DNA from: Epithemia pelagica
Taxonomy: Eukaryota > Bacillariophyta > Bacillariophyceae > Surirellales > Surirellaceae
Assembly (NCBI GenBank): GCA_946965045.2
Contig: OX337232.1
Coordinates: 372,001 to 436,000 of the forward strand
Direction of reading: 5' to 3'
DNA length: 64,000 bases
In this document: piece after piece, positions 63,142 through 64,000 of the stretch
Layout: the number at the start of each line of letters is the position of its first letter
Numbering within the stretch: position 1 is the stretch's first letter
Notes under the pieces: generated by a model
Told to the model about the DNA's origin: nothing
Databases searched by the model: none
Seen by the model: the letters and a program-made list of their open reading frames with translations, nothing else
Position numbers and translations under genes: made by a program

Positions 63142-64000
63142 GGCCCTTTCGAATTCGATATCACCACCACACAAAGCCTTGTTGTTGTTGCTTGTTGTAC
63201 ACTCTTTCAAACTTGAGCGCAGTCCACACACTCTTCAACCCTTTCTTGTTGTCGCAGTGAGAGACAAGACCGAGTTTTGTATTTCGGCGTTGCTAGTTGC
63301 TACGAAAAAAAGGTTCTGTGTTTGATATCGCCTACTCTGTTTTCTGTTTTGCCATCGGATTCTGATGTGTCATTATCATGGCCACGCACCTGTTTTGCAA
63401 TCTCTAGCCTTCTATATATGGCTGAAGTGTGATAGTTGTTCTGTTGTGAGTTATCAGCAACCGCTCCGTTTTTGTAAGAATGGACCTGAACGGGAACCAT
63501 TTACCCCAGCTATCATCAGTCTCTGTAGATCGAAAGAATGTCAGAGAGTAGGTACGGAGTAGGTAGTCTAGGAGTAGGAGGTTTTGGTGATCCTTCAAAT
63601 AGCAGGACAACCAACCAACCAACCATCCAACCAACACACCAAACCCACCAACCAACCAACACACCAACCAGCAAACACGCCTCCTTGAATTCAACAGAAC
63701 TTGTTGACCGTTTCGATGTCATGGGACGGCGCAAGGTCTTTTGGAATGTTTGATTCACAATGCCCTTAACTTTTCCCTTGCCCAACCACTGTGGCTTCTC
63801 GCATTGATTTTTCCATAGTTGTGGCTGCATGGGCCATTACAGTTTCCAATTCTGCTTCATCATGTTGCCAAGCACAGCTCCTTTGTCGTGCGCTCAACAA
63901 GTATTGTTAATCGTTGCAAAGGACCAAAGGAGTCCCCACAATTTGGTGGACGACGACAACGGCGATCTCGATTCCGACGACATGAACAAGAAGAGCAACA
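63142..64000. other. Aminopeptidase promoter region and right end of window
   Basis: 63142-63539 is the inverted duplicate of 12421-12816. A CCAA-type tetranucleotide-rich tract lies at about 63609-63675. From about 63830 to the window edge one plus frame stays open and ends with an acidic stretch (NLVDDDNGDLDSDDMNKK), possibly the start of a further gene, but too little is visible to call it. Confidence 0.4.

Noticed and set aside
63601-63680. CCAA/CACCAA tract considered as a repeat array or CRISPR
   Set aside because: Short degenerate tetranucleotide repeats without regular spacers, in a eukaryotic context.

Overview
The window looks like nuclear DNA of a diatom, probably a pennate species. 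The evidence is the gene content (eEF3, topoisomerase III-beta and cap-binding subunit genes with short spliceosomal introns), several secreted-type leaders carrying the heterokont plastid cleavage context around A-F (SAKATVAF, VHAFSVP, SSHAF), long N/Q/S/T homopolymer runs, and Harbinger and DIRS-type elements. Introns of roughly 75-180 nt were placed by reading frame and GT..AG borders. The species is inference.

The main structure is a large direct segmental duplication. Copy A (position 1, cut by the window edge, to about 17,830) and copy B (about 27,526 to 49,910; its own left end may lie further upstream) carry the same genes in the same order and strand: eEF3-like ABC ATPase, TOP3B, an LRR-like protein, a decayed amino-acid-binding-protein pseudogene, a small plastid-type protein on the minus strand, and a GST-like fragment. 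The copies differ by insertions. Only B carries an 8.9-kb tyrosine-recombinase retrotransposon (33,858-42,721). Only A carries about 4.5 kb with another plastid-type paralogue and an Xaa-Pro aminopeptidase pseudogene. Identity is patchy: long near-identical tracts alternate with diverged ones, including one diverged intron beside an identical intron, which points to gene conversion.

Between the copies (17,840-26,300) lie a plastid-type membrane protein, a complete Harbinger DNA transposon with visible TIRs and a 3-bp TSD, and an NCS2 nucleobase transporter broken by one in-frame TAA next to its signature motif.

Right of copy B (49,880-64,000) is single-copy sequence: two low-complexity proteins of unknown role, CBP20 (NCBP2), a plastid-type methyltransferase, and the intact three-exon Xaa-Pro aminopeptidase on the minus strand. 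That gene is the source-like counterpart, in inverted orientation, of the pseudogene in copy A.

Most notable points: in the retroelement, gag and pol share one frame and are separated only by a UGA; the recombinase has a Cys/His-rich N-terminus; the element has A1-B1-A2-B2 split direct repeats; and the duplication is mosaic. Haplotype misassembly cannot be excluded from sequence alone for the A/B duplication.
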